Below are positions 1-8,237 of a stretch of 64,000 bases of DNA, one piece after another. The notes under the pieces are model-generated. The model was given only the letters and a program-made list of their open reading frames with translations, searched no databases and was not told the DNA's origin. Every line of letters begins with the position of its first letter. Position 1 is the stretch's first letter. This stretch comes from Gammaproteobacteria bacterium. GTDB lineage: Bacteria > Pseudomonadota > Gammaproteobacteria > Steroidobacterales > Steroidobacteraceae. The DNA is taken from NCBI GenBank assembly GCA_017577615.1, contig PKRE01000002.1, forward strand, positions 248,001-312,000, in the 5' to 3' direction. The translations under genes and the position numbers were made by a program.

Positions 1-1
1 C

Positions 2-859
2 GCAGTGGAGCTTCGCTCCGTAGAGTCGCCGATTGGGCTCGTGTTCGCCCTGGTGTTCATCATCGCCGGCGTCGCTTTCAAGTTCGGCGCGGTACCGTTC
101 CACATGTGGGTGCCCGACGTCTATCACGGCGCGCCGACGCCGGTGACGCTTTTCATCGGCGCAGCACCGAAGATTTCTTCGTTCGTGCTCGCCGTGCGCG
201 TGCTGGCCGAGGGGCTCGACTCGCTCGTGGCGAACTGGCAGGACATGCTGATCGTCATTTCCGTGCTTTCCATGGCGATCGGCAACATCGTTGCCATCGC
301 GCAGACGAACTTAAAGCGAATGCTCGCGTACTCCACCGTCTCGCACGTGGGTTTCATTCTGCTCGGCATCCTTGCCGGGACGAACGACGGTTACCGTGCG
401 GCGATGTACTACACCTTCGCGTACGTCATCATGAGCGTGGGCTCGTTTGGAATGATCCTGCTGCTCGCACGAGAAGGGTTCGAAGCCGATCGGATCGACG
501 ATTTCCGCGGACTCAATCGTAAGAGCCCGTGGTTCGCCGCTGTCATGCTGATGCTCATGTTCAGCACAGCCGGCGTGCCGCCGTTCATCGGTTTTTGGGC
601 AAAGGTGGAAGTCATTGCCGCGGTGCTCGACGTGGGGCTCGCTTGGCTTGCGGCGCTGGCGGTGCTGTTCTCGGTGATCGGCGCGTTCTACTACCTGCGC
701 GTGGTGAAGGTCATGTACTTTGACGAGCCGACCGACACCGTGGACATCCAGGCGGGCGGGACGTTACGTGCCGTCTTGAGCCTCAATGGCTTGGCGGTGC
801 TGGTACTTGGAATCGTGCCCTCCGTCCTCATTGACCTCTGCGTAAGGGCCTTGCCGTAG
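2..859 (+). CDS. nuoN: NADH-quinone oxidoreductase subunit N, C-terminal part
   Basis: The gene is cut by the left window edge; about 285 C-terminal residues remain. NuoN is one of the antiporter-like membrane subunits of respiratory complex I, carrying proton translocation in the inner membrane. The visible part has several hydrophobic helices and the family signature [19 protein letters not shown] near the start, with the conserved Lys of the following helix in the segment [10 protein letters not shown]. Further NuoN-like segments are [15 protein letters not shown] and [12 protein letters not shown]. The frame runs intact to a TAG-type stop. Upstream nuo genes are presumably outside the window. 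Family identity is secure; the start is not visible. Confidence 0.96.
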   Translation, partial: AVELRSVESPIGLVFALVFIIAGVAFKFGAVPFHMWVPDVYHGAPTPVTLFIGAAPKISSFVLAVRVLAEGLDSLVANWQDMLIVISVLSMAIGNIVAIAQTNLKRMLAYSTVSHVGFILLGILAGTNDGYRAAMYYTFAYVIMSVGSFGMILLLAREGFEADRIDDFRGLNRKSPWFAAVMLMLMFSTAGVPPFIGFWAKVEVIAAVLDVGLAWLAALAVLFSVIGAFYYLRVVKVMYFDEPTDTVDIQAGGTLRAVLSLNGLAVLVLGIVPSVLIDLCVRALP

Positions 860-909
860 CCATGGTACGCACCGAGGTGAGCTTACGATTCTCCCTGGCC
901 GGTCCTTCC

Positions 910-938
910 TTGAAATCCTGGCTCGGCACCCTTACAAT
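910..938 (+). promoter_or_regulatory. sigma70-type promoter of the initiator tRNA gene
   Basis: TTGAAA (910-915) and TACAAT (933-938) are separated by exactly 17 bp. The -10 box ends 13 bp before the first tRNA base, which leaves a very short leader, as is usual for a strong stable-RNA promoter. Confidence 0.8.
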
Positions 939-951
939 TCGCGCCTCTTGC

Positions 952-1028
<77 letters not shown>

Positions 1029-1038
1029 ACGAATTCGT

Positions 1039-1065
1039 CGCCCTCGCCTGTTGCCGGCGAGGGCG
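1039..1065 (+). terminator. hairpin directly after the tRNA
   Basis: A 10-bp perfect inverted repeat (1039-1048 with 1056-1065) encloses a 7-nt loop 10 bp after the tRNA CCA. No T-tract follows, so it is more likely a processing or pausing hairpin than a strong intrinsic terminator. Confidence 0.5.
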
Positions 1066-1188
1066 CTTAAAGCGAGGGCAGCAGCACGGCTATGATCTGC
1101 CGATCCTCGCTGCCACTCTCGCGAGTGGATACGCCGCGTGGGAGCTCGAGCCCGTGCGTTCGAGCAGGTGGCGCCAAGCTGTTGCTTG

Positions 1189-1219
1189 AAAGGCCCTCGA
1201 GAAGGGCCTTTTTGGTTTC
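1189..1219 (+). terminator. intrinsic terminator 1 between tRNA-fMet and rimP
   Basis: A 9-bp stem (AAAGGCCCT with AGGGCCTTT) closes a 5-nt loop and runs into a T-rich tract (TTTTTGGTTT). This is a canonical intrinsic terminator in the leader of the rimP-nusA operon. Confidence 0.85.
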
Positions 1220-1313
1220 TTGAGGCGGTTGAGAGTGCGTTCGACAGCCTGATTTATGACGGAAGCCGGATGAGGTTCCAGGGCCGCATCCGGTGAGGAA
1301 AGGATGTGACAAG

Positions 1314-1338
1314 AATGGGCCTTGGGGCCCATTTTTTG
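1314..1338 (+). terminator. intrinsic terminator 2, immediately upstream of rimP
   Basis: AATGGGC pairs with GCCCATT around a short loop and is followed by a run of six or more T. It lies only about 45 bp before the rimP start. Transcription of rimP-nusA-infB must therefore either read through it or begin in the short stretch after it. Confidence 0.82.
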
Positions 1339-1381
1339 TTTCTGCAGTTGGCAATTGGCGGGCTTAGGGCCGGAGGTGCGC

Positions 1382-1828
1382 ATGCGAGAACAACTGTCCG
1401 AGCTACTGGGCCCGCTCGTATCCGAGCTCGGGTACGAGCTGTGGGAACTGGAGTACGTACAGCGCCGCGGGGGGAGTCTTCTGCGCCTGTACATCGATTC
1501 ACCTAGGGGGATCACGCTCGATGACTGCGAACGCGTCAGCCACGCAGTGAGCGAGCGCCTCGACGCTGTCGACCCGATCCCGGACCGCTACGTGCTCGAG
1601 GTGTCCTCACCTGGCGTGGACCGAGTGCTGCGTACGCCGGCCCATTTCGAGCGTTTCACCGGTGAGCGCGTACGCGTGGAGATGATGCGTCCAATTGAGG
1701 GACGAAAGCGTTTTCTCGGGTGGCTGCTTGCTGTTGACGAGCGTGAGATTACGTTGAACGTGGACGGCGGTAGGGTGATCCTGCCGCTCGACGAAATACA
1801 CAAGGCGCGGTTGGCGCCGGATCTATAG
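1382..1828 (+). CDS. rimP: ribosome maturation factor RimP
   Basis: RimP assists late assembly of the 30S subunit. The 148-residue product has the usual family length and the two-domain layout. The signatures LRLYIDSPRGITLDDC in the N-terminal domain and LEVSSPGVDRVLRTP at the domain boundary are present, followed by the SH3-like C-terminal domain. ATG at 1382 was chosen because it has a GGAGGTG site just upstream and starts at the conserved REQL...L segment; a longer in-frame reading upstream would begin inside the second terminator. It is the first gene of the rimP-nusA-infB transcription unit. Confidence 0.95.
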   Translation: MREQLSELLGPLVSELGYELWELEYVQRRGGSLLRLYIDSPRGITLDDCERVSHAVSERLDAVDPIPDRYVLEVSSPGVDRVLRTPAHFERFTGERVRVEMMRPIEGRKRFLGWLLAVDEREITLNVDGGRVILPLDEIHKARLAPDL

Positions 1829-1864
1829 ATGGAGCTTGGTGGAGCTCGGAGCGGAGTTCGCACG

Positions 1865-3376
1865 ATGAACAAAGAGATTTTGATGGTTGTCGATGCGGTA
1901 TCGAACGAGAAGGGCGTCGACAAGGAGATCATCTTTGAAGCGCTCGAGGCCGCGCTCGCTTCGGCTACGCGCAAACGCTATGGAGAGGACATTGACGTGC
2001 GCGTCTCCATCAACCGCAAGACGGGCGACTACGATACCTGGCGCCGCTGGAAGGTGTTCGCGGACGATTCCACCGAGCTCGAGAACCCCGAGCGGGAGCT
2101 GCGACTCGAGGACGCTCTGGAGATTTCCAAGGATGCCAAGGTGGGCGGCTACGTCGAGGTGCCGTTGGAATCCGTTGCCTTTGGACGCATTGCGGCGCAG
2201 ACGGCCAAGCAGGTCATCGTCCAAAAGGTGCGGGAGGCCGAGCGTGCCCAGGTTGTCGAGGAGTACAAGAACCGTGTCGGTACTCTCGTATCCGGCATCG
2301 TCAAGCGCGTGGACCGCAACGGCGTGTACGTCGATCTGGGAGGCAACGCGGAGGGCTTTATTCCGCGCGACCAGATGATCCCGCGCGAGCCGATCCGGGC
2401 GCAGGATCGCATCAAGGCGTACCTGAAAGAGGTCCGTTCCGAGCCGCGAGGTCCGCAGCTTTTTCTCTCGCGTACCGCCCCGGAGTTCCTCATTGAGCTG
2501 TTCAAGCTCGAGGTGCCGGAGGTCGGACAAGGCCTCATCGAGATCCTCGGCGCGGCTCGCGATCCGGGAGTTCGCGCAAAAATTGCAGTCAAGAGCAATG
2601 ACCCGCGGATCGACCCCGTCGGAGCGTGCGTCGGGATGCGGGGTTCGCGCGTGCAGGCGGTGTCCAACGAGATCGCCGGCGAGCGCGTCGACATCATTCT
2701 GTACGACGAGAATCCTGCCCAGTTTGTCATCAACGCGATGGCGCCGGCGGAGGTGGTGTCGATCATCGTTGACGAAGACTCGCACTCCATGGACATCGCC
2801 GTCACCGAGGAGAAGCTGTCACAGGCGATCGGTCGCGGTGGACAGAACATTCGACTCGCCAGCGAGCTCACCGGCTGGGAGCTCAACGTCATGACGGAGC
2901 AGGCGGCCGAGGAGAAGAGCGAGGGCGAGTCGCGTCAGCTCATGCAAATGTTCATGGAGCAGCTCGATGTCGATGAGGACGTGGCGCAGATCCTCGTACA
3001 GGAAGGGTTCTCCACGATCGAGGAGATCGCCTACGTACCTGCTTCGGAGCTGAGCGACATCGAGGAGTTTGACGAGGAGATCGTCAAGGAGCTGCGTAGT
3101 CGGGCCCGCGATGTGCTGCTCACCCAAGCCATTGCGAGCGAGGAAAAGCTCCGCAATGCCAAGCCCGCAGAGGACTTGCTGCAGGTCGAGGGCATGGACG
3201 AGCGCTTGGCCAAGGAGCTGGCGATCCGCGGCATCGTGACGCGCGAAGACCTCGCAGAGCAGTCGGTCGACGATCTGCTGGAAATCGAGGGCATCGATGC
3301 GGAACGTGCCGGAGCGCTCATCATGGCTGCGCGCAAACATTGGTTCGAGTCGGCTGGACAGGGACAGCAGGCTTGA
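1865..3376 (+). CDS. nusA: transcription termination/antitermination factor NusA
   Basis: NusA binds RNA polymerase and nascent RNA and controls pausing, intrinsic termination and antitermination. The 503 residues show the RNAP-binding N-terminal domain, an S1 domain (about 138-200, with VSGIVKRVDRNGVYVDLGG) and two KH domains, the second with the loop GRGGQN near residue 322. Two C-terminal helix-hairpin-helix acidic repeats (about 365-503) follow; both are of the type found in enterobacterial and pseudomonad NusA. ATG 1865 begins at the conserved MNKEIL; an in-frame ATG 36 bp upstream would add residues atypical for the family. In E. coli NusA represses its own operon by raising termination in the leader, and this leader also has terminators. 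Confidence 0.97.
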   Translation: MNKEILMVVDAVSNEKGVDKEIIFEALEAALASATRKRYGEDIDVRVSINRKTGDYDTWRRWKVFADDSTELENPERELRLEDALEISKDAKVGGYVEVPLESVAFGRIAAQTAKQVIVQKVREAERAQVVEEYKNRVGTLVSGIVKRVDRNGVYVDLGGNAEGFIPRDQMIPREPIRAQDRIKAYLKEVRSEPRGPQLFLSRTAPEFLIELFKLEVPEVGQGLIEILGAARDPGVRAKIAVKSNDPRIDPVGACVGMRGSRVQAVSNEIAGERVDIILYDENPAQFVINAMAPAEVVSIIVDEDSHSMDIAVTEEKLSQAIGRGGQNIRLASELTGWELNVMTEQAAEEKSEGESRQLMQMFMEQLDVDEDVAQILVQEGFSTIEEIAYVPASELSDIEEFDEEIVKELRSRARDVLLTQAIASEEKLRNAKPAEDLLQVEGMDERLAKELAIRGIVTREDLAEQSVDDLLEIEGIDAERAGALIMAARKHWFESAGQGQQA

Positions 3377-3522
3377 GACGAGCGCGGCCCGACTTATTCT
3401 TGGATAAAGATGACGGATAGACGAACGACGACAGTGCCCGGTGGGTGTCGAGTCTTGAAGCCGCCGTTCCGGGCGAATGGCGGAGGTTCGTGGCTGTCCG
3501 GACGGAACGCGGAGGGCGGTTC

Positions 3523-6183
3523 ATGGCGGATGTGACGGTTAGCCAGTTTGCCGAAGTGCTGAAAGTGCCGGTCGAGCGCTTGCTGATGCAGCTCGATGAA
3601 GCGGGCATTCGTGTGTCCGGCGCCGACGACACGATCAGCGACGAGGCCAAGATGGAACTGTTGACGTATCTGCGCCGCGCTCGTGGCCGGGGGGACGATC
3701 CTGCGCCTCGCAAGATCACGTTGAAGCGCAAGTCTCAAGGCGAGATCAAGGTGGCATCGGCACAAGGCCGTTCGCGCACGGTCAACGTGGAGGTGCGCCG
3801 CAAGAAGACGTATCTCAACCGCAGCGTCCTGGAGGAGCAGGCCCGCGCTCAGCAGGAACGCGCCCAGCAGCGTGCCCAGCAGGAACGCGCGGAGCAAGAG
3901 CGCGCTCAGCAGGAACATCAGCAACAAGAAGCGGAAAAGCAACGGCAGCAGGCCGAGCAGCTGGTGCAGGCGGCGCCGCAGCCGCAAGCTCAAGAAGAAG
4001 CGGCTGCCGCGGAGCAACAGCTTGACGCCGATCGCGAGCGCGCGGAAGCCGAAGCGCGCGAGGCGGAGGAACGCCGTCGCCGCGAGGAGGCGGAAGCCGA
4101 GGCTCAACGTCGCGCGGAAGAGGAAGCGCGCAGGCTGGCCGAGGAGAACGAACGCTTGTTGCGCGAGAAAACGGAAGCCGAGCTGCGCGAAGCTGCGCTG
4201 GCAGCCATTCAAGCTGCGGCAGCCCAGGCTGTCGAGGCCGCTCGAGCACAGGAGCGTCAACGCGAACGTGAACGCGAGCGCGAGCCGGCACCGCGACGCC
4301 AGGAGTTGCACGTCTCGAGCGATGCGAGCGCGCGTTTCAAGAAAAAGAAGCAGTCACAGGCAGCGCGGTCGCGTCGTCCGCTACAGCTCAACGTCGCCAC
4401 TCAGCACGGCTTCGAGCGCCCGGCTGCACCCGTCAAGCTGAAGGTGCAGATCGGCGAGACGATCACGGTCGGGGAGCTCGCCCAGCGAATGGCCGTGAAG
4501 GCGAACGAAGTCATCAAGACGATGATGAACATGGGTGTGATTGCGACGATCAATCAGCCCATCGACCAGGATACCGCCGTGCTCGTCGTCGAAGAGTTCG
4601 GTCACACGCCGGTGCTCGTTCGCGAGAGTGCGATCGAGGAGGATTTGCAGGCGCTCGACGAATCGGTCGAACTGGCACCGCGCCCGCCGGTGGTCACGGT
4701 CATGGGTCACGTCGACCACGGCAAGACCTCGCTGCTCGACTACATCCGCCGCACGAAGGTTGCTGCAGGTGAAGCTGGCGGAATCACGCAGCACATCGGC
4801 GCTTACCAGGTGAAGACTGACAAGGGCTTGATCACGTTTCTCGATACGCCCGGTCACGCGGCGTTCACCGCCATGCGCGCACGGGGTGCGCAGGTCACGG
4901 ATATCGTCGTGCTGGTGGTTGCAGCCGACGACGGTGTCATGCCGCAAACGATCGAGGCGATCCAGCACGCGCGGGCTGCGGAAGTACCCATCGTCGTCGC
5001 AATCAACAAGATGGACAAGCCCGAGGCAGACCCGGATCGCGTGCGCAACGAGCTTGCCCAGCAGAACCTGATTCCCGAGGAGTGGGGCGGCGATACTCTG
5101 TACGTCCAGGTATCGGCGCGCACGGGGCAGGGCATCGACGAGCTCCTCGATGCGATTTCCCTGCAGGCTGAGCTGCTCGAGCTCAAGGCAGCTCATAGCG
5201 GTCCGGCAGCCGGTGTCGTAATCGAGTCGGCCGTGGAGAAGGGACGCGGCGCGGTTGCGACCGTGCTGATCAAGCGTGGCAAGCTCAAGCCGGGCGACCC
5301 GATCATTGCCGGTCAAGAGTTCGGACGTGTGCGTGCGATGTTCAACGAGACCGGACAGCAGGTGACGGAAGCCGGCCCCTCCTCGCCAGTCGTCGTGCTC
5401 GGTTTGTCGGGCGCACCGAAGGCAGGTGACGAGTTGCTTGTCGTCGAGAGCGAACGCAAGGCGCGTGAGGTGGCGCTCTATCGCCAAGGCAAGTTCCGCG
5501 ACACGAAGCTTGCCAAGCAAGCGCCGACCAAGATCGAAGACATGCTGTCGCAGATGGGCGATGGCAAGACCGCGACGATTCAGATCGTGCTCAAGGCGGA
5601 TGTGCAGGGTACCGCCGAGGCGCTGCGCGATGCCTTGACGAAGCTGTCGACGGACGAGGTTGCGGTCAAAGTGATCTCGAGCGGCATCGGTGGCATCACC
5701 GAGTCGGACGTTACCTTGGCGCACGCGTCGAATGCTCGCATCATTGGTTTCAATGTGCGTGCGGATAATGCCGCTCGCAACATGATCAAGGAGACCGGTG
5801 TCGACGTCCGCTACTACAGCATCATCTACGAGGCAATCGAGGATGTGAAACAGGCGGTGGCGGGCATGCTCGAGCCAGAGATCAAGGAGCAGATCATCGG
5901 GCTCGCAGAGGTACGCGAGGTGTTCCGCTCGAGCAAGTTCGGCACTGTGGCCGGCTGCATGGTTGTCGACGGCCATGTCCGTCGCAACAACCCGATCCGC
6001 GTGTTGCGTAATAACGTGGTTATCTTCGAAGGCGAGCTCGAATCGCTACGCCGCTTCAAGGACGACGTCAATGAGGTGCGCGCGGGCATGGAGTGCGGTA
6101 TCGCGGTCCGCGGCTACAACGACGTGCGAGTCGGCGATCAAATCGAGTGCTACTCGCGCATCGAGGTTGCGCGGACGGTGTAA
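3523..6183 (+). CDS. infB: translation initiation factor IF-2
   Basis: IF-2 is the GTPase that brings fMet-tRNA to the 30S subunit and promotes subunit joining. The 886-residue protein has an N-terminal IF2_N domain ([16 protein letters not shown]), a long charged helical Gln/Glu/Arg/Ala-rich linker (about 100-290) and a second IF2_N-like segment. The G domain follows, with GHVDHGKT (about 394-401), DTPGH (about 440) and NKMD (about 494), then the domains that bind the initiator tRNA. ATG 3523 follows GGAGGGCGG and starts at the family N-terminus, so the longer reading from 3445 is rejected. It is co-directional with nusA. Confidence 0.97.
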   Translation: MADVTVSQFAEVLKVPVERLLMQLDEAGIRVSGADDTISDEAKMELLTYLRRARGRGDDPAPRKITLKRKSQGEIKVASAQGRSRTVNVEVRRKKTYLNRSVLEEQARAQQERAQQRAQQERAEQERAQQEHQQQEAEKQRQQAEQLVQAAPQPQAQEEAAAAEQQLDADRERAEAEAREAEERRRREEAEAEAQRRAEEEARRLAEENERLLREKTEAELREAALAAIQAAAAQAVEAARAQERQREREREREPAPRRQELHVSSDASARFKKKKQSQAARSRRPLQLNVATQHGFERPAAPVKLKVQIGETITVGELAQRMAVKANEVIKTMMNMGVIATINQPIDQDTAVLVVEEFGHTPVLVRESAIEEDLQALDESVELAPRPPVVTVMGHVDHGKTSLLDYIRRTKVAAGEAGGITQHIGAYQVKTDKGLITFLDTPGHAAFTAMRARGAQVTDIVVLVVAADDGVMPQTIEAIQHARAAEVPIVVAINKMDKPEADPDRVRNELAQQNLIPEEWGGDTLYVQVSARTGQGIDELLDAISLQAELLELKAAHSGPAAGVVIESAVEKGRGAVATVLIKRGKLKPGDPIIAGQEFGRVRAMFNETGQQVTEAGPSSPVVVLGLSGAPKAGDELLVVESERKAREVALYRQGKFRDTKLAKQAPTKIEDMLSQMGDGKTATIQIVLKADVQGTAEALRDALTKLSTDEVAVKVISSGIGGITESDVTLAHASNARIIGFNVRADNAARNMIKETGVDVRYYSIIYEAIEDVKQAVAGMLEPEIKEQIIGLAEVREVFRSSKFGTVAGCMVVDGHVRRNNPIRVLRNNVVIFEGELESLRRFKDDVNEVRAGMECGIAVRGYNDVRVGDQIECYSRIEVARTV

Positions 6184-6207
6184 CGTTTTTCGGACCAAGC
6201 ACTGCCT

Positions 6208-6231
6208 AGCCCGCCGGCATGCCGGCGGGCT
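6208..6231. repeat. perfect 24-nt GC palindrome between infB and rbfA
   Basis: AGCCCGCCGGCA followed by its exact reverse complement gives a 12-bp self-complementary arm with no spacer. In RNA it would form a strong hairpin 25 nt after the infB stop. No T-tract follows, so a stabilising or processing role is as likely as termination. Confidence 0.6.
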
Positions 6232-6299
6232 GCCCGTCGAACTCAGGCCGGCGCGCGATCGTTTTCACCTCGACGAGCGCGCCACATCGGAAATCTTCT

Positions 6300-6686
6300 A
6301 TGCCATCGAAATCCTATCCGCGAAGTCGCCGCGTCGCGCAGCAACTACAGCGCGCGCTGAGCGAGATCATGCGCCGCGAGCTGCGCGACCCTCGGCTCGG
6401 CATGGTCACGGTGACCGAGGTGCGCATGTCGAGCGATCTTGCGTACGCAACGGTTTATTACTCCGTGCTGGGGGATTCGGGAGAGGCCCAGGCGATCCTC
6501 GACAAGGCAGCGCCCCAGCTGCGCGGCCCGGTAGGTCGTGCGCTGGGTCTGCGGCATAGTCCGGAGCTGCGTTTCGTCAAGGACGAGCTCATCGAGGGCG
6601 GAGCAAGGCTCACGGAGCTGATCAATCAAGCCGTGAAGGAAGATGAGGCCAGGCGCCGTCAGGCTGAGCAGTCAGAGGGCGAATAA
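6300..6686 (+). CDS. rbfA: 30S ribosome-binding factor RbfA
   Basis: RbfA is a KH-type cold-shock factor needed for 16S rRNA 5' end maturation. The 128-residue length is typical. The segments RRVAQQLQRALSEIMRRELRDPRLG and SSDLAYATVYYSVLGD match the family, and the acidic/Gln-rich tail is normal. ATG 6300 starts at MPSKSYPRS just before the conserved RV-x-QQLQR helix; the longer in-frame reading from 6219 starts inside the palindrome and has no family similarity. It sits between infB and truB as in E. coli. Confidence 0.94.
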   Translation: MPSKSYPRSRRVAQQLQRALSEIMRRELRDPRLGMVTVTEVRMSSDLAYATVYYSVLGDSGEAQAILDKAAPQLRGPVGRALGLRHSPELRFVKDELIEGGARLTELINQAVKEDEARRRQAEQSEGE

Positions 6687-6697
6687 ACGTTCGTTCG

Positions 6698-7654
6698 ATG
6701 TCCAAGCCAAGTCGTTCTTACCGCGATGTCGACGGCATTCTGCTGCTCGATAAGCCGATCGGAAGGTCGTCGAACGCCGCACTGCAGGAGGCACGAAGAC
6801 TTTTCGGTGCCCGCAAGGCCGGGCACGCCGGTAGTCTCGATCCCCTCGCGTCAGGCATGTTGCCAGTGGCCTTCGGCCAGGCCACCAAGGTGTGCGGCCG
6901 ACTGCTGGGCGCTGGTAAGACTTACCGCGTGCGGGTGCGGCTTGGCGCACGCACGGAATCGGGCGATCGTGAGTCGCCGATCGTCGAGCGCGCGCCTGTC
7001 CCAGCGCTGACGGTGGAGGATGTCGATCGGGTTCTGAAGGGGTTTGAGGGAGAGCAGACGCAGATCCCTCCCATGCATTCGGCCCTCAAGTTCGAAGGGA
7101 AACGTCTTTATGAGCTGGCTCGGCGCGGAATCACGGTCGATCGTGCTCCCCGTCGCATCGTCCTTCGCAACCTGCAGCGCATCGCATACAGTGGCGAGGT
7201 GCTCGAGTTCGAGGTCCATTGCTCGAAGGGCACGTACGTTCGCACGCTCGCAGAGGACATCGCCGCGCGTCTGGGCACCCTCGGGCACGTAGAGGAGCTG
7301 CGCCGCCTGAGCGTGGATCCCTTCGGTGGGTTTCCGATGTACACCATCGAGGATCTCACCAGAATGAGCAGCAACGAGCGGGACGCCGTGCTGCTTGCCC
7401 CCGACATGGCGTTCAGTGACCTGCCGCGGGTGGATCTGGCTGGCGACGCGGAACGTCGCGTGCTCTTCGGACAGACTGTCGAGTGGCCCGGATCCGGCAA
7501 ATTCGTTGGGCAAGCGCGGGCTTACGGCACGGGAGGGCGCTTTCTAGGGTTGGTCGAGACGCAGCCCGGGAACCGTATGAGACCGGTGCGATTGTTCGTA
7601 CGACCAGAGCCCGAGGGACGGGCGGGTGCGAGCCGGGCCGTTCAAGGTGCGTAA
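6698..7654 (+). CDS. truB: tRNA pseudouridine(55) synthase TruB
   Basis: TruB makes pseudouridine 55 in the T-loop of tRNAs. The 318-residue protein carries the catalytic-loop motif GHAGSLDPLASG with the catalytic Asp at residue 48, the same number as in E. coli; the more common form of this motif is GHTGTLDPLATG, so the two T-to-A/S changes are mild variants. KTYRVRVRLGARTESGD and CSKGTYVRTLAEDI are also family segments. The start is 11 bp after rbfA, in the usual rbfA-truB-rpsO order. Confidence 0.95.
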   Translation: MSKPSRSYRDVDGILLLDKPIGRSSNAALQEARRLFGARKAGHAGSLDPLASGMLPVAFGQATKVCGRLLGAGKTYRVRVRLGARTESGDRESPIVERAPVPALTVEDVDRVLKGFEGEQTQIPPMHSALKFEGKRLYELARRGITVDRAPRRIVLRNLQRIAYSGEVLEFEVHCSKGTYVRTLAEDIAARLGTLGHVEELRRLSVDPFGGFPMYTIEDLTRMSSNERDAVLLAPDMAFSDLPRVDLAGDAERRVLFGQTVEWPGSGKFVGQARAYGTGGRFLGLVETQPGNRMRPVRLFVRPEPEGRAGASRAVQGA

Positions 7655-7668
7655 TATCGCGGTTTTGC

Positions 7669-7696
7669 TTGAGATTATCGGCCGCGCGAGTACAAT
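7669..7696 (+). promoter_or_regulatory. sigma70-type promoter for rpsO
   Basis: TTGAGA (7669-7674) is followed after 16 bp by TACAAT (7691-7696), just after the truB stop. This gives rpsO its own promoter about 75 bp upstream of the start codon, similar to the separate rpsO promoter known in E. coli. Confidence 0.72.
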
Positions 7697-7771
7697 GCGC
7701 GCCTCTTTAAATGGGCTGAGTTAAAATAGATGCAGGCTCCTGGACGGGGCCTTATCGAGGATTGGGCAACA

Positions 7772-8041
7772 ATGGCATTGTCACGCGAGCAGAAGTGCGA
7801 AATCGTCGAGCAGTATCGGCGCAACAGCAAGGACACCGGGTCGCCGGAGGTCCAGATTGCGCTGTTGTCAGCGCGAATCAACGGTCTTGGCGAGCACTTC
7901 AGCACGCACAAGCGCGATCACGCCTCGCGCCGCGGTCTGCTCAGGATGGTCAATCAACGGCGCAAGCTCCTCGACTACCTGAAACGTACTGCTCCCGAGC
8001 GCTATCAGGACATCGTTTCTCGGCTTGGTTTGCGGCGCTAG
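7772..8041 (+). CDS. rpsO: 30S ribosomal protein S15
   Basis: S15 is a primary binding protein of the central domain of 16S rRNA. The 89-residue product has the exact family length and the signatures [16 protein letters not shown] and [16 protein letters not shown]. The ATG at 7772 gives the standard N-terminus MALSREQK; an in-frame ATG at 7730 would add 14 residues not seen in the family. In E. coli S15 represses its own translation through a pseudoknot in its leader; I did not verify such a fold here. Confidence 0.97.
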   Translation: MALSREQKCEIVEQYRRNSKDTGSPEVQIALLSARINGLGEHFSTHKRDHASRRGLLRMVNQRRKLLDYLKRTAPERYQDIVSRLGLRR

Positions 8042-8205
8042 AACGTCGTACCGAACGCACTTGGTCAATTCGCACGATCGATAGCCACCCATCCCAGCCG
8101 CCCGGTCGCTCCGATCCCGTCGTGATGATTCTGCAACAGAATCCGCAGCGTACGGTCGAATCGAAGGGCTGTGGCGGCTTTTGTGTTTCTTCAGCAGTCG
8201 TAGTA

Positions 8206-8225
8206 GCCGGCGCAGTCACGCCGGC
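8206..8225 (+). promoter_or_regulatory. hairpin in the pnp leader
   Basis: GCCGGCG (8206-8212) pairs with CGCCGGC (8219-8225) around a 6-nt loop. The stem ends 12 nt before the pnp GTG start and overlaps the region just upstream of its AGGAAA ribosome-binding site. A leader stem-loop is the target of RNase III/PNPase autocontrol in E. coli; the same role here is inferred. Confidence 0.5.
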
Positions 8226-8237
8226 GTAGGAAACGTC

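Noticed and set aside
1081-1188. A second tRNA or small RNA between the two hairpins after tRNA-fMet
   Set aside because: No cloverleaf with a plausible anticodon stem could be folded from this stretch.
3445-3522. Upstream in-frame extension of IF-2
   Set aside because: The extra 26 residues are unlike any IF-2 N-terminus and the ATG at 3523 has a good ribosome-binding site.
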